From an uncultured Sphingorhabdus sp. (GTDB lineage Bacteria; Pseudomonadota; Alphaproteobacteria; Sphingomonadales; Sphingomonadaceae), in assembly GCA_937873665.1 (NCBI GenBank), contig CALMYW010000393.1, positions 371,572 through 435,571 on the forward strand: DNA of 64,000 nt. The letters run 5' to 3'. The notes under the pieces were generated by a model. That model was not told the origin of the DNA, did no database searches, and was given only the letters and a program-made list of their open reading frames with translations. Position 1 is the stretch's first letter; each line of letters opens with the position of its first letter. Positions 19,708 through 29,576 of the stretch are shown here, piece by piece. The position numbers were made by a program, and so were the translations under genes.

Positions 19708-20094
19708 ATGCAAATGCGTATCTTAGCCGCCATCTTGCCAACACTGGTCCTAGCGGGCTGTATTTCATTACCTATCGAGCAATCCCGAGACCCGGCGAAT
19801 GCGCGCATCGGCGAGGCAGTCTATGTCGATGGCCCCATAATCAAGCCGATTGCTGTCATCGAAGATAGTCGTTGTCCCGCCAATGTTCAGTGCGTGTGGG
19901 CCGGACGAGTCAGGGTCAAGGTTTTGTGGATGCGGGCTGACGGCCCGAGGGAACTACTGCTATCAAGCGATCAACCAATGGCGGTCGCTGACGGTATGAT
20001 GTCCCTAACCAATATTCGCCCTGCCCGCCCGAAAAACGGCAAGATTGATGTTGGCAAATACCGATTTAGCCTGACCTTTGCTGGCGGCCTCTAA
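19708..20094 (+). CDS. Small lipoprotein of unknown function
   Basis: A 128-residue protein with a lipoprotein signal, MQMRILAAILPTLVLAGC; Cys18 in the LAGC lipobox would be lipidated. The mature part has a CPANVQCVW pair of cysteines (about residues 53-59) and beta-rich sequence. Similar short lipoproteins containing a C..N..CVW segment are common in sphingomonads but, as far as I know, uncharacterised. It is divergent from thiE with only 35 bp between start codons, and its stop codon overlaps that of the convergent methyltransferase by 4 bp. Start could also be ATG 19714. Confidence 0.7.
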   Translation: MQMRILAAILPTLVLAGCISLPIEQSRDPANARIGEAVYVDGPIIKPIAVIEDSRCPANVQCVWAGRVRVKVLWMRADGPRELLLSSDQPMAVADGMMSLTNIRPARPKNGKIDVGKYRFSLTFAGGL

Positions 20095-20750
20095 CGCAAA
20101 CGCGCTAAAAGAAATCCATCCCAGCCTTTGTCGCCCACCGTTTGGATTGCGGTTGCATCAAGCCGGAGGTGGTTGGCGATATGTTCGAACAATTTCCGCG
20201 TACCGATAATTCGCTCGTCGTCACTCGACGCATCAAGCACACACCCGTCACGCACCACATTGTCGACGATGATGGTCGCACCTGAACGCGCCAAGCGGAT
20301 CGCTTGATCGACATAATTCACATTATTCTGCTTGTCGGCATCAATGAAGATGAAGTCGAAGGGCGCCGATGGCTGCATATTGCGCAGACTGTCGAGGGCT
20401 GCGCCGGTTACAATCTGGACGTTGGGACCTAATCCGGCCCGTTCCAGATTTTCGCGCGCCACTTTTTCATGGTCCGGATCGATTTCGAGCGAAACAAGCT
20501 GCCCGTCATCCGGCAATGCCCGCGCCAACCAGATGGTTGAATAACCACCCAATGTGCCTACTTCGAGGATATGCTTAGCCTGTGCCATCTGCGCGAGCAG
20601 CATCAACATTTTACCCTGGGCCGCAGAAACGTCGATAGGCGGAAGCCCTTGTGCCGCATTGTGCCGCAGCGCGCTAGCCAGCGCGCTGTCAGGTTTCAGC
20701 AAATGACCGGAGATGTATTCTTCGACGGCTGCCCAACTGGTTTCACTCAT
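20091..20750 (-). CDS. SAM-dependent O-methyltransferase (caffeoyl-CoA OMT-like)
   Basis: Class I methyltransferase of the cation-dependent O-methyltransferase family (catechol / caffeoyl-CoA type). The 219 residues contain the SAM loop ILEVGTLGGYSTIWLA (about 61-76), the acidic residue after LVSLEID and the metal-binding signature FIDADKQNN, followed by IIVDNVVRDG. Substrate unknown. It lies 31 bp downstream of fda in the same direction and may be the last gene of the tkt-gap-pgk-fda transcript. Confidence 0.85.
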   Translation of the reverse strand: MSETSWAAVEEYISGHLLKPDSALASALRHNAAQGLPPIDVSAAQGKMLMLLAQMAQAKHILEVGTLGGYSTIWLARALPDDGQLVSLEIDPDHEKVARENLERAGLGPNVQIVTGAALDSLRNMQPSAPFDFIFIDADKQNNVNYVDQAIRLARSGATIIVDNVVRDGCVLDASSDDERIIGTRKLFEHIANHLRLDATAIQTVGDKGWDGFLLARLR

Positions 20751-20781
20751 GCAAAACCAGTGGAAGTCGCACTATGGCCTG

Positions 20782-21681
20782 TCAAGCAATCGAGGCCTTG
20801 TAGATCGCATCAATCGCTTCATCGAGCGAAGCGTCAAATTCATCGTCGTTCATCTGGTGGCGCAAATCTTCGAGCAGTGCGCGGCTGAAAGACGCGATGA
20901 TCCCGCTGTTTTTGGCGAGTTCGACACAGGCTTCCGGACGCTTGTAGCCACCGGAAAGCGCAACGACGCGCAGCACCTTTGGGTGTTGTACCAGTGCATC
21001 AAATTTGCCCGCTTCGACCGGAAGAGACAGTTTCAGCATCACCTGTTGGTCGGCACCCAGCGTATCCAACTGCTTCAATGTTTCTTCTAGCAGGATCGCG
21101 TCGCACTCGGCGCGGGTTTCGCTCTTGATGTTAATTTCAGGCTCGATCATCGGCATCATGCCGTGCGACAGCACCTGCTGACCAACTTCGAACTGTTGCG
21201 CGACGATCGCGGCAATGCCTTCGCGGTTGGCCGAATTGATGACCGAACGTTCCTTGGTGCCATACACGCCCAACGCCTTTGATCGCTCCAGCAATGCATC
21301 CAGTTCGGGCATCGGCTTCATCATCTGCACGCCCCCGAACCCACCAAATCCTTCGTCTTCGAGGCCCTTGTCGATCTTGATAAAGGGCACCACGCCCTTT
21401 TCGATCAACGCGGCGGGGGTCGGCTTGCCGTTCACGCTGCCATCCATTGTGCGTTCAAAAAGGATTGCCCCGATCACGCGGTCACCAGTAAACGCCTTCG
21501 ACCGGATGATCCGTGACCGCATGTCATGGATCAGGCCGAACATTTCCTCGTCATTGCTCCACGCGCCTTCCTCGATGCCATAGCCTTTGAGCGCCTTGGG
21601 CGTCGAACCACCGCTCTGGTCGAGTGCGGCGATAAATCCCTGTCCGGCGGCAATCTTGGCGGTCATGTCAGCGGTGTTCAT
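20782..21681 (-). CDS. fda: Fructose-bisphosphate aldolase, class I
   Basis: Schiff-base aldolase that interconverts fructose 1,6-bisphosphate and two triose phosphates. The start is taken as ATG 21681 (MNTADMTAKI), giving 299 residues; a longer frame to 21747 reads into the upstream gap. The ALDQSGGSTPKALKGYG N-terminal motif, FIKIDKG and the VMLKLSLPVEAGKF segment with the probable Schiff-base lysine identify the bacterial class I FBA family. It lies 84 bp after pgk; the ATACGTAT palindrome at 21701-21708 is in that gap. Confidence 0.93.
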   Translation of the reverse strand: MNTADMTAKIAAGQGFIAALDQSGGSTPKALKGYGIEEGAWSNDEEMFGLIHDMRSRIIRSKAFTGDRVIGAILFERTMDGSVNGKPTPAALIEKGVVPFIKIDKGLEDEGFGGFGGVQMMKPMPELDALLERSKALGVYGTKERSVINSANREGIAAIVAQQFEVGQQVLSHGMMPMIEPEINIKSETRAECDAILLEETLKQLDTLGADQQVMLKLSLPVEAGKFDALVQHPKVLRVVALSGGYKRPEACVELAKNSGIIASFSRALLEDLRHQMNDDEFDASLDEAIDAIYKASIA

Positions 21682-21765
21682 GCGAGTTCCCTGTCTGTGC
21701 ATACGTATGTCGCGGCGGCCATTAGCGTTCCATCGCGCAAGTCGCAACCGCTCTATTGGTAAAAT

Positions 21766-22965
21766 TCAGGCTGTTGTTTCGAGCGCTTTCACGCCCGGCA
21801 ATATCTTGCCTTCCATCCACTCAAGGAAGGCACCGCCCGCAGTCGAGATGAAGGTGAAGTCTTGCGTCACGCCCGCATGGGCCAAAGCAGCAACGGTATC
21901 GCCACCGCCAGCAACCGAAACCAGCGAACCTTCCTTGGTGAGCGCTGCAGCCGTGCGAGCCAGCGAAACCGTAGCAGCGTCAAAGGGTTCAATTTCAAAC
22001 GCGCCCATCGGTCCGTTCCAGACCAAGGTGCGGCAGGTCTTAAGTACATCGCCCAATGCTTCTACTGCGGCTGGGCCAACGTCGAGGATCATCTCATCCT
22101 TTGCCACTTCATGGACATTGACGGTGCGCACGGGCGGATTGGCGCGGAATTCCTTTGCTACGACAACGTCATAAGGCAAATGCACCGTGCAACCGGCAAC
22201 GTCGGCTGCATCCAAAATGGCATTGGCGGTGTCAGCCAGATCATGCTCGCATAGCGATTTGCCGACATTGACGCCGCGCGCCGCGAGGAAGGTGTTGGCC
22301 ATGCCGCCACCGATGATCAGATGATCGACCTTGGTGACCAGATTGTTGAGGACATCGAGCTTGGAAGACACCTTTGCTCCACCAACCACCGCGGCCACCG
22401 GATGCTCGGGCGCGCCCAATGCTGCTTCCAGCGCCTTGAGTTCGGCCTCCATCGAACGACCGGCATAAGAAGGTAGCAGATGCGCCAGACCTTCAGTGGT
22501 CACATGCGCACGGTGGGCGGCCGAAAAGGCATCGTTGACATAGAGATCGCCATTGGCGGCAATTGCCTTCGCCAGTTCGGGATCGTTCTTTTCCTCACCC
22601 GCCCAGAAACGGCTGTTTTCCAACAGCGCCACATCGCCATTCGACAGGATCGACAGCGATTGCGCAACAACATCGCCATAGATTTCAGGGACGAACATGA
22701 TTTCGCGCCCCAAAACTTCCTGCAATACATCAAGCGTCATCGACACCGACATTTCGCTATGCTTCTGCCCCTTGGGACGACCGAAATGCGCCAGCAACAG
22801 CACCTTGGCACCCTTGGCCGACAATTCGTTTACCGTCGGCGCTAGTGCGTGCATGCGGGTCAGATCGGTGACGCGGCCTTCCGCCATCGGCACATTCAGG
22901 TCGACACGCACCAAAGCACGCTTGCCGGTGATGTCGCCCAGATCGTCGAGGGTGCGAAAGGCCAT
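21766..22965 (-). CDS. pgk: Phosphoglycerate kinase
   Basis: Transfers phosphate from 1,3-bisphosphoglycerate to ADP. The 399-residue length is standard. The N-terminal [12 protein letters not shown] motif, HFGRPKG, the substrate-binding histidine segment [12 protein letters not shown] and the nucleotide loop [12 protein letters not shown] are all present. ATG at 22965 is 13 bp after the gap stop, so it is part of the tkt-gap-pgk-fda operon. Confidence 0.97.
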   Translation of the reverse strand: MAFRTLDDLGDITGKRALVRVDLNVPMAEGRVTDLTRMHALAPTVNELSAKGAKVLLLAHFGRPKGQKHSEMSVSMTLDVLQEVLGREIMFVPEIYGDVVAQSLSILSNGDVALLENSRFWAGEEKNDPELAKAIAANGDLYVNDAFSAAHRAHVTTEGLAHLLPSYAGRSMEAELKALEAALGAPEHPVAAVVGGAKVSSKLDVLNNLVTKVDHLIIGGGMANTFLAARGVNVGKSLCEHDLADTANAILDAADVAGCTVHLPYDVVVAKEFRANPPVRTVNVHEVAKDEMILDVGPAAVEALGDVLKTCRTLVWNGPMGAFEIEPFDAATVSLARTAAALTKEGSLVSVAGGGDTVAALAHAGVTQDFTFISTAGGAFLEWMEGKILPGVKALETTA

Positions 22966-22978
22966 GACGTTGTCTTCC

Positions 22979-23986
22979 TTAGATCAGGCCAGCCATCACG
23001 CCAGCGGTATCGACCATGCGGTTCGAGAAGCCCCATTCATTGTCATACCAGCTGACAACGCGGACCAGCTTGCCTTCCATGACCACGGTCGAGAGGCTGT
23101 CGATGGTCGAACTTGCCGGGCAATGGTTGTAATCGATCGAAACTAGCGGCTCGTCCGAATAAGCCAAAACGCCTTTCAGCGCGCCTTCCGATGCAGCTTT
23201 CAGCGCAGCGTTGATTTCCTCAACGCTGGTGTCGCGCGATGGTGTGAAAGTCAGGTCAACAAGGCTGACATTGGGCGTCGGCACGCGGATCGCCGCACCG
23301 TCGAGCTTGCCCTTCAATTCGGGTAGCACTTCGGCAACCGCACGGGCGGCACCGGTTGTGGTCGGGATCATCGACATGCCTGCAGCGCGCGCGCGGCGCA
23401 TGTCGTCGTGGATCTGATCGAGGATTTTCTGGTCGTTGGTGTAAGCGTGGACGGTCGTCATCAGGCCGCGTTCGATACCGACGGTTTCATGAACGACCTT
23501 GGCAAGCGGGGCGAGGCAGTTGGTGGTGCAGCTTGCGTTGGAAACAATCTTGTCATCTGACGTCAAGACGCCGTGGTTGACGCCATACACGATTGTTTTA
23601 TCAACATTCTTTGCGGGCGCCGAAATCAAAACGCGCTGGGCTCCAGCGGCCAGATGCTTGCCCGCGCTGTCGCGATCGGTGAAGAAACCGGTGCATTCAA
23701 GCGCAATATCGACGCCATTTGCGCCATGCGGGAGGTTGGCCGGATCGCGTTCCGCAGTCACATGGATGCGCTTGCCGTTGACGATGATGTCGGTGCCATC
23801 GGCCTCTACAGTGCCGGGAAATGCGCCATGCACGCTATCGCGCTTGAACAGCAGGGCGTTCGACTTGGCATCGGCCAGATCGTTGATTGCGACCAGTTCA
23901 AGATCATGGTCATTCCGTTCAAGGATTGCGCGCGCGACGAGGCGGCCGATGCGGCCGAACCCATTGATCGCAACTTTGGTAGCCAT
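22979..23986 (-). CDS. gap: Glyceraldehyde-3-phosphate dehydrogenase, type I
   Basis: NAD-dependent oxidation and phosphorylation of glyceraldehyde 3-phosphate. The 335 residues start with the Rossmann motif [10 protein letters not shown]. The catalytic cysteine is in [13 protein letters not shown] and the partner histidine near [10 protein letters not shown]. The residues DLADAKS after the second beta strand suggest NAD rather than NADP preference, though this is only an estimate. It starts 14 bp after the tkt stop. Confidence 0.97.
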   Translation of the reverse strand: MATKVAINGFGRIGRLVARAILERNDHDLELVAINDLADAKSNALLFKRDSVHGAFPGTVEADGTDIIVNGKRIHVTAERDPANLPHGANGVDIALECTGFFTDRDSAGKHLAAGAQRVLISAPAKNVDKTIVYGVNHGVLTSDDKIVSNASCTTNCLAPLAKVVHETVGIERGLMTTVHAYTNDQKILDQIHDDMRRARAAGMSMIPTTTGAARAVAEVLPELKGKLDGAAIRVPTPNVSLVDLTFTPSRDTSVEEINAALKAASEGALKGVLAYSDEPLVSIDYNHCPASSTIDSLSTVVMEGKLVRVVSWYDNEWGFSNRMVDTAGVMAGLI

Positions 23987-24000
23987 ATTAAATACTCCCT

Positions 24001-25968
24001 TTAAGCTTTTAACTTAGCTTGAATTTTACTCACAATCGCTTCGACCGAGAAGCCGAAATAGTCATATAGGGCTTCTGCGGGTGCCGAAGCACCAAAACTG
24101 TCGAGACCGATGTTAAGGCCATCATTTCCGGTATAACGCTGCCAGCCCAAAGTGACGCCGGCTTCAATCGAAACCTTGAGTGCGTCGCCGGGCAGCATTG
24201 CCGCGCGATAGGACGCGTCTTGGGCGTCAAAAAGCTCCCAGCTGGGCATCGAGACGACATCGGCACCCTGCCCTGTTGCTTCCAGTGCGTCTGCCACCTT
24301 CATGGCCAGTTCGACTTCCGAGCCGGTTGCGATCAGTACGACCTTACGCGCACCGTTTGCGGCCCGCATGCGATAGCCGCCCTTCGCCGACATATTCTCG
24401 CTGACGTCGGTGCGCAGCTGCGGCAGATTTTGCCGTGACAGTGCCAATAGCGACGGGCCCTTGGTGTTTTTCAGCGCCAGATCCCAGCATTCTGCGGTTT
24501 CGATTGTATCGCACGGACGGAAAACTGTGAGGTTCGGCATCGCGCGCAGGCTGACAATATGCTCGACCGGCTGGTGGGTCGGACCATCCTCACCCAGACC
24601 AATGCTGTCGTGCGTCATTACATAGACGACGCGTTGCTGCTGGATTGCCGACAGGCGGATGGCGTTGCGGCAATAATCCGAAAATACCAGGAAAGTGCCG
24701 CCATATGGGATGATCCCGCCATGCAGCGCCATCCCGTTCATCGCGGCGGCCATGCCGAATTCGCGGATACCGTAATAAACGTAGCGCCCCGCATAATCAT
24801 CGCGCGTCAACGGACCGGTCGACTTCGTCTTGGTATTGTTCGATCCGGTGAGGTCTGCTGAACCGCCAACCAGTTCGGGAATGGCCGCCGTCAACGCCTC
24901 AAGCGCCATTTCAGACGCCTTGCGCGTTGCAACCTTTGCAGGGTTGGCGATCAACGATGCCAGATAGTCTTGCATCGCATCACTTTGCGGCAATTCACCA
25001 TTCATACGGCGCATGAACTCTGCGCCATTAGCATTTGTAGATAAACGGATTTTCCATTCACCATGTGCGACTTCGCCGCGTTTACCAGCAGCACGCCAGG
25101 CATCGAGAATTTCCGCCGGAACTTCAAATGGCGGATAGTTCCATCCCAGCTCGGCCCGGGTCGCGGCAATTTCGTCCGCACCCAGGGGCGAACCGTGCGT
25201 TGCCGACGTACCCTGCTTGTTGGGCGCGCCTTTGCCGATCAGCGTCTTGCACGCAATCAATGACGGCCGTCCGTCTGCAATTGCAGCCTCTATCGCCGTT
25301 GAAATATCAGCAAAATCATGCCCATCACAGCTTTCGACATGCCATCCAGTGGCGACATAGCGCGCCTTGATGTCTTCGCTGGTCGAAAGGTCGGTGCTGC
25401 CGTCGATCGTGATGCGGTTATCGTCCCACAGCACAATCAGGCGACCGAGCCCCAAATGCCCCGCCAGACCTATGGCTTCGTGGTTGATACCTTCCATCAG
25501 GCATCCGTCACCGGCAATCACCCAAGTGCGATGGTCGACCAGTTCATCGCCGAAAACTGCGTTCAAGTGCCGTTCGGCAAGTGCCATGCCCACCGCCATC
25601 GCAAGCCCCTGCCCCAACGGACCAGTCGTGCTTTCAACGCCTTCAAGCTCGATATTCTCGGGGTGTCCGGCACATGGGCTGTGCAACTGGCGGAAATTGC
25701 GGATATTCTCGATGGTCGGGCTTGCATAGCCGCTAAGGTATAGCGTCGAATAAGCCAGCATCGAGCCATGACCAGCAGAAAGGACGAAGCGGTCCCGATC
25801 ATGCCATTTCGGCGTAGAAGCATCATATTTCAGATATTTGGTGTAAAGAACGGTCGCGACATCGGCCATACCCATGGGCATGCCCGGATGGCCGCTATTG
25901 GCCGCCTGAACGGCATCCATTGAAAGTGCCCGGATCGCGTTAGCCATCATCTGAAGGTTGGCGGACAT
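24001..25968 (-). CDS. tkt: Transketolase
   Basis: Thiamine-diphosphate enzyme of the pentose phosphate pathway. The 655-residue protein has the thiamine-binding [15 protein letters not shown]...VLWDDN motif (about 154-185), the N-terminal [13 protein letters not shown] and the transketolase motif around [18 protein letters not shown]. It heads the operon tkt-gap-pgk-fda. The 203-bp gap to the next, divergent gene should hold its promoter. Confidence 0.97.
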   Translation of the reverse strand: MSANLQMMANAIRALSMDAVQAANSGHPGMPMGMADVATVLYTKYLKYDASTPKWHDRDRFVLSAGHGSMLAYSTLYLSGYASPTIENIRNFRQLHSPCAGHPENIELEGVESTTGPLGQGLAMAVGMALAERHLNAVFGDELVDHRTWVIAGDGCLMEGINHEAIGLAGHLGLGRLIVLWDDNRITIDGSTDLSTSEDIKARYVATGWHVESCDGHDFADISTAIEAAIADGRPSLIACKTLIGKGAPNKQGTSATHGSPLGADEIAATRAELGWNYPPFEVPAEILDAWRAAGKRGEVAHGEWKIRLSTNANGAEFMRRMNGELPQSDAMQDYLASLIANPAKVATRKASEMALEALTAAIPELVGGSADLTGSNNTKTKSTGPLTRDDYAGRYVYYGIREFGMAAAMNGMALHGGIIPYGGTFLVFSDYCRNAIRLSAIQQQRVVYVMTHDSIGLGEDGPTHQPVEHIVSLRAMPNLTVFRPCDTIETAECWDLALKNTKGPSLLALSRQNLPQLRTDVSENMSAKGGYRMRAANGARKVVLIATGSEVELAMKVADALEATGQGADVVSMPSWELFDAQDASYRAAMLPGDALKVSIEAGVTLGWQRYTGNDGLNIGLDSFGASAPAEALYDYFGFSVEAIVSKIQAKLKA

Positions 25969-26171
25969 GCAAATTACCCCTTTTGCTGCCCGCTAGAGCA
26001 GCCCCAGCACATAAGTTCATGATGACTGCACGAGTCGGCTCGCGCCTCCTTTGGGGAGCGAGGCGGCACGGGTCAAGCCAAAGTCACGAAGAAATGCGGC
26101 AATCGAGCCCAGATCGCGCGTTGCCAATCGCCACAGTTTTGCTAGTTTGTAACAGGAACGGGGTACAAGCT

Positions 26172-26369
26172 ATGGCACAACAACAAATGATCGAGGCAAT
26201 CGGTCGACTGGAGCGGGCAATTTCCAGGCTTGAGCAAGCGAAATTACCGAAATTTGGCGCTGCCGATCCGGATCTCGAGCAGCGTTATTCCGCACTGAAA
26301 TCGGCCGCTGAGCAGGCTGTGGCCGAAATCGATCGCCTGCTTGCAAAGGAAGGCTCGACGCATGGCTGA
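26172..26369 (+). CDS. Small coiled-coil protein upstream of zapA
   Basis: A 65-residue, strongly helical protein (MAQQQMIEAIGRLERAISRL...) with heptad-like Leu/Ile/Ala spacing along most of its length, so probably a short coiled coil. It overlaps zapA by 8 bp (ATGGCTGA), indicating coupled translation. Similar small genes precede zapA in other alphaproteobacteria. Its position suggests a partner of ZapA in cell division, but this is inference from context. A frame extending to 25983 exists, but the ATG at 26172 is the plausible start. Confidence 0.75.
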   Translation: MAQQQMIEAIGRLERAISRLEQAKLPKFGAADPDLEQRYSALKSAAEQAVAEIDRLLAKEGSTHG

Positions 26370-26700
26370 GGTCAGGCTGAACATCGTTGGCCGCGAGTAT
26401 ATCGTGACCTGCCGTGACGGAGAAGAGCAGCGATTGCTTGATCTCGGTCGCATGGTGGACACCAAGGCGCGTGAAGCCGGCGGCAGCGCGGGCGGACTGA
26501 ATGAAAGCCGCCAATTGCTGTTTGCGGCCCTTTTGCTGGCGGATCAACTCAATGAGGCCAATGGTGGCGTCGCGATGGTTCCTGCAAGCAAGACGATCGA
26601 TGAGCAAACTGCGCTGAAAATGGCGCAATCACTCGACAAGCTGGCCGCACGCGTAGAATCTTTTGCTTCCGGGCTTGAGCAGGCAGGCCTGCACGCCTAG
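26362..26700 (+). CDS. zapA: Cell division protein ZapA
   Basis: Cytosolic protein that binds FtsZ and promotes bundling of the Z ring. Start at ATG 26362 (MAEVRLNIVGREYIVTCRDGEE), giving 112 residues; a TTG at 26341 is less likely. The N-terminal beta-hairpin globular domain is followed by a long helix predicted to form the coiled coil. The downstream 6S RNA and 5-formyl-THF cyclo-ligase are the classic zapA neighbours. Confidence 0.9.
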   Translation: MAEVRLNIVGREYIVTCRDGEEQRLLDLGRMVDTKAREAGGSAGGLNESRQLLFAALLLADQLNEANGGVAMVPASKTIDEQTALKMAQSLDKLAARVESFASGLEQAGLHA

Positions 26701-26704
26701 ATTG

Positions 26705-26872
26705 GTGTTGGCGGAACTGCCCGGCACGAGCTGAAGAGAACATCCCTGAGGCGATAATATCATCCAAGGGAGCTATCCCTGCCCGGGCCCTGGCCCGGCG
26801 TATATGGCGCCCACCTGACGTAATGGCGTCAGAGGATATTCCGGAAAACGACCCATGGTGGTTCCGCTACGT
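26705..26872 (+). ncRNA. ssrS: 6S RNA (ends approximate)
   Basis: 6S RNA binds the sigma70 RNA polymerase holoenzyme by mimicking an open promoter. It is assigned here from position and structure. It lies between zapA and the 5-formyl-THF cyclo-ligase gene, the standard location in proteobacteria. GCGGAACTGCC at 26711-26721 can pair over 11 bp, with two G-U pairs, with GGTGGTTCCGC at 26857-26867 as the closing stem. AATATC near 26755-26761 can pair with GATATT near 26835-26840, and CCGGGCC/GGCCCGG near 26785-26800 forms an apical hairpin. The 5' and 3' ends are estimates. Confidence 0.78.
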
Positions 26873-26889
26873 TTTTCAAGGGGTTGCAA

Positions 26890-27459
26890 GTGCCGCAAAG
26901 TGACGCCAAATCTGAATTGCGGCGAAAATTCAGGGCAAAGCGCGACAGTTTTGTCGCCAATTTGACAAATGGTGAAGCAACGATTGCCTTCAGTTGCCTG
27001 CCCTCCCCGCTTGTGCAGCTTTGTACCCCCGGAAAGATTGTCGCGGGCTATGTCGCCATCGGCTCTGAAGCAGATCCTGCCAAATTGCTGTCGGCCGCTG
27101 CCGAACAGGGATGCACGCTCGCTTTGCCCTTTGTGACGAGTAAGGCTTCGCCGATGCGCTTTTTGCGTTGGCAGGCCGGAGACCCGCTTGAAAACGGCCC
27201 CTTTGGACTGTCGCAACCCAAAGCAGATGCACCTGAAGTAACGCCTGACGTCGTGCTGGTTCCTCTGGTTGCCTTTGATGCGCGCCTGATGCGCCTCGGT
27301 CAGGGTGCCGGGCACTATGACCGTGCATTGAGCCTGCTGGGCAATAGCACCGCTGTCGGAATAGCATGGTCGGTGCAATTGGCCGACAACCTGCCTTTAG
27401 ATCCTTGGGACATGCCCATGGACGCCATTCTTACCGAGAGAAGCTGGATCAGCCGATGA
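26890..27459 (+). CDS. 5-formyltetrahydrofolate cyclo-ligase
   Basis: ATP-dependent conversion of 5-formyl-THF to 5,10-methenyl-THF (YgfA/Fau family). GTG at 26890 is preferred because AAGGGG lies about 6 bases upstream; TTG at 26884 is the other option. About 189 residues. Motifs include KSELRRKFRAKRD at the N-terminus, GYVAIGSEADP and the C-terminal GQGAGHYDRAL nucleotide-binding motif (family GxGxGYYDR). It is in the usual place after 6S RNA and overlaps the DUF2842 gene by 4 bp. Confidence 0.9.
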   Translation: MPQSDAKSELRRKFRAKRDSFVANLTNGEATIAFSCLPSPLVQLCTPGKIVAGYVAIGSEADPAKLLSAAAEQGCTLALPFVTSKASPMRFLRWQAGDPLENGPFGLSQPKADAPEVTPDVVLVPLVAFDARLMRLGQGAGHYDRALSLLGNSTAVGIAWSVQLADNLPLDPWDMPMDAILTERSWISR

Positions 27460-27674
27460 GCCACCCAAACCCGCCTCCTCCGCCAACATGGCGCAAGCCC
27501 GCGGGCATGTTCATGATATTGGGTATTATCGCGGTGTTGGCATGGATAATCGGAAGCCAATCTGACGTCATCGGCGGTTGGCCGATCTGGATGCAAGCGA
27601 TTGTGTATCTGTTTTTGGGCACGATCTGGATCGCGCCTCTGCGGCCATTATTGCTATGGATGGAAACAGGAAAA

Positions 27675-27686
<12 letters not shown>
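27456..27686 (+). CDS. DUF2842-type small membrane protein
   Basis: A 76-residue protein with two hydrophobic helices (MFMILGIIAVLAWIIGS and IWMQAIVYLFLGTIWIAPL) and the C-terminal PLLLWMETGKW signature that I associate with the alphaproteobacterial DUF2842 family. The function is unknown. ATG overlaps the stop of the cyclo-ligase gene (ATGA). Its last 12 bases lie inside the 3' end of the convergent tRNA-Asp gene. Confidence 0.8.
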
Positions 27687-27751
<65 letters not shown>

Positions 27752-27979
27752 TTGATGCGGTGACGGCGCTACTAGAAGCGGTCACTGCAACTGTCAACAG
27801 CGCGAATGAAAGAAACGAAATTTTCTTGCGCAATGCGTTTGGTGGCCACCAATCGGTTCCAGCTAAAACTTTCGGCATAATTTACCATTCTCGTTTGATT
27901 TTACAAGATTCGACAAGTTTGATGCCATATATATCTAATACATACAATATGTTGGCTCGTTAACAGGCTAGTCCTTGGC

Positions 27980-27994
27980 TTAACCATTTCTTGA
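27980..27994 (+). promoter_or_regulatory. Candidate CtrA box upstream of DUF11 operon
   Basis: TTAACCATTTCTTGA fits the alphaproteobacterial CtrA full site TTAA-N7-TTAA with one mismatch and contains the short TTAACCAT motif exactly. It ends 24 bases before the ATG at 28019. A nearly identical element occupies the same spacing before the gene at 40704. Binding by CtrA is inferred from the motif only. The rest of the gap (27752-27979) is AT-rich, and I see no gene in it. Confidence 0.5.
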
Positions 27995-28018
27995 CCTCGC
28001 TCTGCCATAAGAGCCAGC

Positions 28019-29038
28019 ATGTTGAGAACCAATACATCCCGCTCAAGCCACGGAAACGCATTGTTGCGTCTTCGCTGCGCATCGGCATTGGCAGTTGTTG
28101 CCGCGACTTCAGCCTTCGGATCAACCGCTCATGCCGCAGGCACACTTGCAGGCACCAACATCGAGAATATCGCCACCGCGAGCTATGATGCGGGCGCGGG
28201 CCCGGTTGATATTCAATCGAACGTGGCGGTCATTCTCGTCGACGAACTGCTCGACGTCACTGTCGTCAGCAGCAATCCTGGCGACGTCGGCACCACCAAT
28301 GGTGCCACCAACGCGGTGCTGACCTATCAGGTGACGAACAACGGCAATGGTCCCGAAGTCTTCACGCTGACTCCGAATGTCGCCAACAGCGGCGATGATT
28401 TCGATCCCGCCCTTTCGCAAGTGGTGCTCGATACCAACAACAATGGTGTCTATGATGCCGGTGTCGACACAATCTATGTCGCGGGCACTAACGACCCGCT
28501 GCTGACACCTGATCAAAGCATCAATGTCTTCGTCCTCACAAATATACCGGCGACGCAAGCCAATGGTGATCGGGCCAATGTCAGCCTGGTCGCTGCTGCG
28601 AACACCGGAACCGGGGCACCGGGAACATCATTTGCAGGTGCGGGTGAAGGCGGCGGCAATGCCGTAGTCGGAACCAGCGGCGCAGAAGGTGAGGCAAGCG
28701 GCTTTCTTCGCGTCGACGCCGCTTCTGTAGCCTTGGCAAAATCAGCTGTTGTTGCCGATCCCTTTGGTGGCACGACTGCTGTTCCGGGGTCGACCATCAC
28801 TTATACGATTGTGGCGACGATCAGCGGCGCAGGCACGCTGAACAACCTCGCCATCAACGACCCCATTCCGACAGGCACAACTTATGTTCCTGCCAGCCTC
28901 ACCCTTGAGGGAGCGGCGCAAACCGATGCGGTCGATGCCGACGCTGGCAACTTTAACGGCACCAGAGTGAACGTGTCGCTGGGCAATGTCCCCGCCGGAC
29001 AGACCCGCACGGTCACCTTCCAGGTCACTATTCAATGA
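28019..29038 (+). CDS. Secreted DUF11-type repeat protein
   Basis: A 339-residue exported protein. The signal peptide runs to about residue 40 (STAHA|AGTLAG). The mature N-terminus has a GTxxxNIATASY...SN pattern that recurs in two later genes. Further on come Ig-like beta-sandwich segments of the DUF11 / conserved-repeat type: NAVLTYQVTNNGNGPEVFTLTP, then STITYTIVATISGAGTLNNLAINDPIPTGTTYVP near residues 260-293. An aspartate- and asparagine-rich segment, LDTNNNGVYDAGVDTIY, could bind calcium. It ends on a strand, VTFQVTIQ. First gene of a probable four-gene surface operon; its stop overlaps the next start (ATGA). Confidence 0.85.
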   Translation: MLRTNTSRSSHGNALLRLRCASALAVVAATSAFGSTAHAAGTLAGTNIENIATASYDAGAGPVDIQSNVAVILVDELLDVTVVSSNPGDVGTTNGATNAVLTYQVTNNGNGPEVFTLTPNVANSGDDFDPALSQVVLDTNNNGVYDAGVDTIYVAGTNDPLLTPDQSINVFVLTNIPATQANGDRANVSLVAAANTGTGAPGTSFAGAGEGGGNAVVGTSGAEGEASGFLRVDAASVALAKSAVVADPFGGTTAVPGSTITYTIVATISGAGTLNNLAINDPIPTGTTYVPASLTLEGAAQTDAVDADAGNFNGTRVNVSLGNVPAGQTRTVTFQVTIQ

Positions 29039-29508
29039 GTTCCACTATGAAACACATGATCGCAGCATTGCTAGCCTTGGCCACCGCCCTCCCAGCGATT
29101 TCAGCACCGGTTGAACTCGCCAGCGACGTCTTTGTTGAACGTGAACACAAACGTGCCGATGGTACCGTAGCGACAGTGCTTGAAGCACCCAAACTCGTAG
29201 TACCCGGCGATCAATTGGTCTTTGTCGTGCGCTATAAAAATGTCGGAACGCAACCGGCATCGAACTTCATTGTCACCAACCCGATCCCCCGAGCAGTTGC
29301 CTTTTCGGGCACTATGGATGGCACGGAAGTTGTTTCGGTCGACGGCGGCAAAAGCTGGGGTGTTATGTCGCAGCTCAAAGTTGCGAAGCCTGATGGTACC
29401 TTTCGTCAGGCTTTACCCGCCGACGTAACCCATCTGAAATGGAACATGAATCAAACGCTTGCGGCAGGATCTGCCGGCAAGCTCGTCTTTCGCGGGGTCG
29501 TACGATGA
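29035..29508 (+). CDS. Small exported beta-sandwich protein of DUF11 cluster
   Basis: A 157-residue exported protein. The signal peptide is MSSTMKHMIAALLALATALPAISA. The mature part is one Ig-like domain: APKLVVPGDQLVFVVRYKNVGTQPASNFIVTNPIPRAVAF is typical of the DUF11 fold, with its PG..V.Y...V.N.G pattern and the NPIP strand turn. It ends LVFRGVVR, similar to the other small proteins of the cluster. ATG at 29035 overlaps the upstream stop by 4 bp. A single-domain product between two larger relatives could be a minor subunit or adaptor; this is inference. Confidence 0.8.
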   Translation: MSSTMKHMIAALLALATALPAISAPVELASDVFVEREHKRADGTVATVLEAPKLVVPGDQLVFVVRYKNVGTQPASNFIVTNPIPRAVAFSGTMDGTEVVSVDGGKSWGVMSQLKVAKPDGTFRQALPADVTHLKWNMNQTLAAGSAGKLVFRGVVR

Positions 29509-29576
29509 CCTCCAAACGAAACCGTAACGATTGCTGCGGCACAAGCGATCAAATCCAATGCAACCGGAGTATAAGC